From contig JAJQIK010000044.1 in the NCBI GenBank assembly GCA_021199255.1, forward strand, positions 1-41,734: DNA of 41,734 bases, read 5' to 3'. The DNA comes from Clostridiales bacterium. GTDB lineage: Bacteria; Bacillota; Clostridia; Lachnospirales; Lachnospiraceae. The translations under genes and the position numbers were made by a program. Shown one piece after another: positions 41,630-41,734 of the stretch (positions are counted from its first letter, which is position 1; the number at the start of each line of letters is the position of its first letter). Below the pieces are notes generated by a model. The model was given only the letters and a program-made list of their open reading frames with translations, was not told the origin of the DNA and searched no databases.

Positions 41630-41658
41630 ATTCTACTATTCTTTTTCGAAACTTTCAA
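41630..41658 (-). promoter_or_regulatory. Promoter of malQ with a palindrome in the spacer
   Basis: -35 TTGAAA (41653-41658), 17-nt spacer, -10 TAGAAT (41630-41635). The spacer holds the 8-bp palindrome TTTCGAAA, with central CG as in many LacI-family operators. Confidence 0.6.
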
Positions 41659-41683
41659 TGTAAATTTGCGAGCCCTATTCCGC

Positions 41684-41734
41684 TTACCCTTTCACGGCTC
41701 CCGCCAGAACGCCCTCGATAATATACTTCTGGCA
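41684..41734 (-). CDS. 3' end of a MalG-like sugar ABC permease (partial)
   Basis: The last 16 codons run off the window: CQKYIIEGVLAGAVKG then stop. This closely matches the usual C-terminus of carbohydrate ABC permeases of the MalG type (QKYF...G...GAVKG). With malQ and a LacI regulator next to it, a maltose/maltodextrin importer is likely. The stop TAA is at 41684-41686. Confidence 0.7.
   Translation of the reverse strand, partial: CQKYIIEGVLAGAVKG

Overview
The window looks like a chromosomal segment of a spore-forming anaerobic Firmicute, most likely Lachnospiraceae (Clostridium cluster XIVa). Reasons: a tig-clpP-clpX-lon-ysxC order, an alpha/beta-type small acid-soluble spore protein, Firmicute-type sigma-A promoters and strong GGAGG ribosome sites, several Clostridia-typical proteins, and near-balanced base composition. 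Most genes lie on the minus strand. No rRNA, tRNA, insertion sequence, prophage or CRISPR array was seen.

Region by region. 1-5.4 kb: a branched-chain amino acid ABC transporter, transcribed livJ-livH-livM-livG-livF. 5.4-6.8 kb: a GH13 alpha-glucosidase/amylase. 7.2-9.6 kb: an XPD/DinG-type helicase fused to a PD-(D/E)XK nuclease-like domain. 9.7-10 kb: an HPr-like protein without the phospho-histidine. 10.2-12.4 kb: a two-gene unit (TIGR03915-like protein plus radical SAM/helix-hairpin-helix protein) whose promoter is flanked by two near-consensus LexA boxes. 12.6-13.6 kb: asnA. 13.6-14.4 kb: a four-helix membrane protein behind a highly structured, terminator-ended leader. 14.4-21.2 kb: a 79-residue orphan, gltD and gltB. 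21.3-24.8 kb: a CPBP protease, an AT-rich AAA/DUF4143 ATPase preceded by three 33-bp-period repeats, and thiT under a TPP riboswitch. 24.8-27.1 kb: a MetH-activation-like protein, an orphan protein and a PIN/RelB-type toxin-antitoxin pair. 27.1-33.7 kb: DUF308, VanZ-like, VanH-like D-lactate dehydrogenase, YtvI-type permease, ysxC and lon, overlapping or closely packed. 33.7-38.2 kb: clpX, clpP, tig, the spore protein and a DJ-1 protein. 38.4-41.7 kb: a CYTH protein and a maltodextrin cluster (LacI regulator, malQ, 3' end of a MalG-like permease).

How the genes fit together. Nitrogen supply is a theme: livJHMGF imports branched-chain amino acids, gltBD makes glutamate, and asnA makes asparagine. 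Protein quality control (tig, clpP, clpX, lon) forms a block. Starch and maltodextrin use is represented by malQ, the LacI regulator, the MalG-like fragment and the separate GH13 enzyme.

The most notable signals are regulatory. (a) The uncharacterised radical SAM DNA-repair pair appears to be SOS-controlled. (b) At least three units (livJ, gltB and the four-helix membrane protein), and probably the 79-residue orphan, have an order promoter, then intrinsic terminator, then gene, which suggests attenuation; the membrane protein's leader has multi-helix, riboswitch-like architecture. (c) clpP has a perfect 12-N9-12 inverted repeat over its -10 element. (d) The DUF4143 ATPase has 33-bp-spaced repeats running from promoter to ribosome site.
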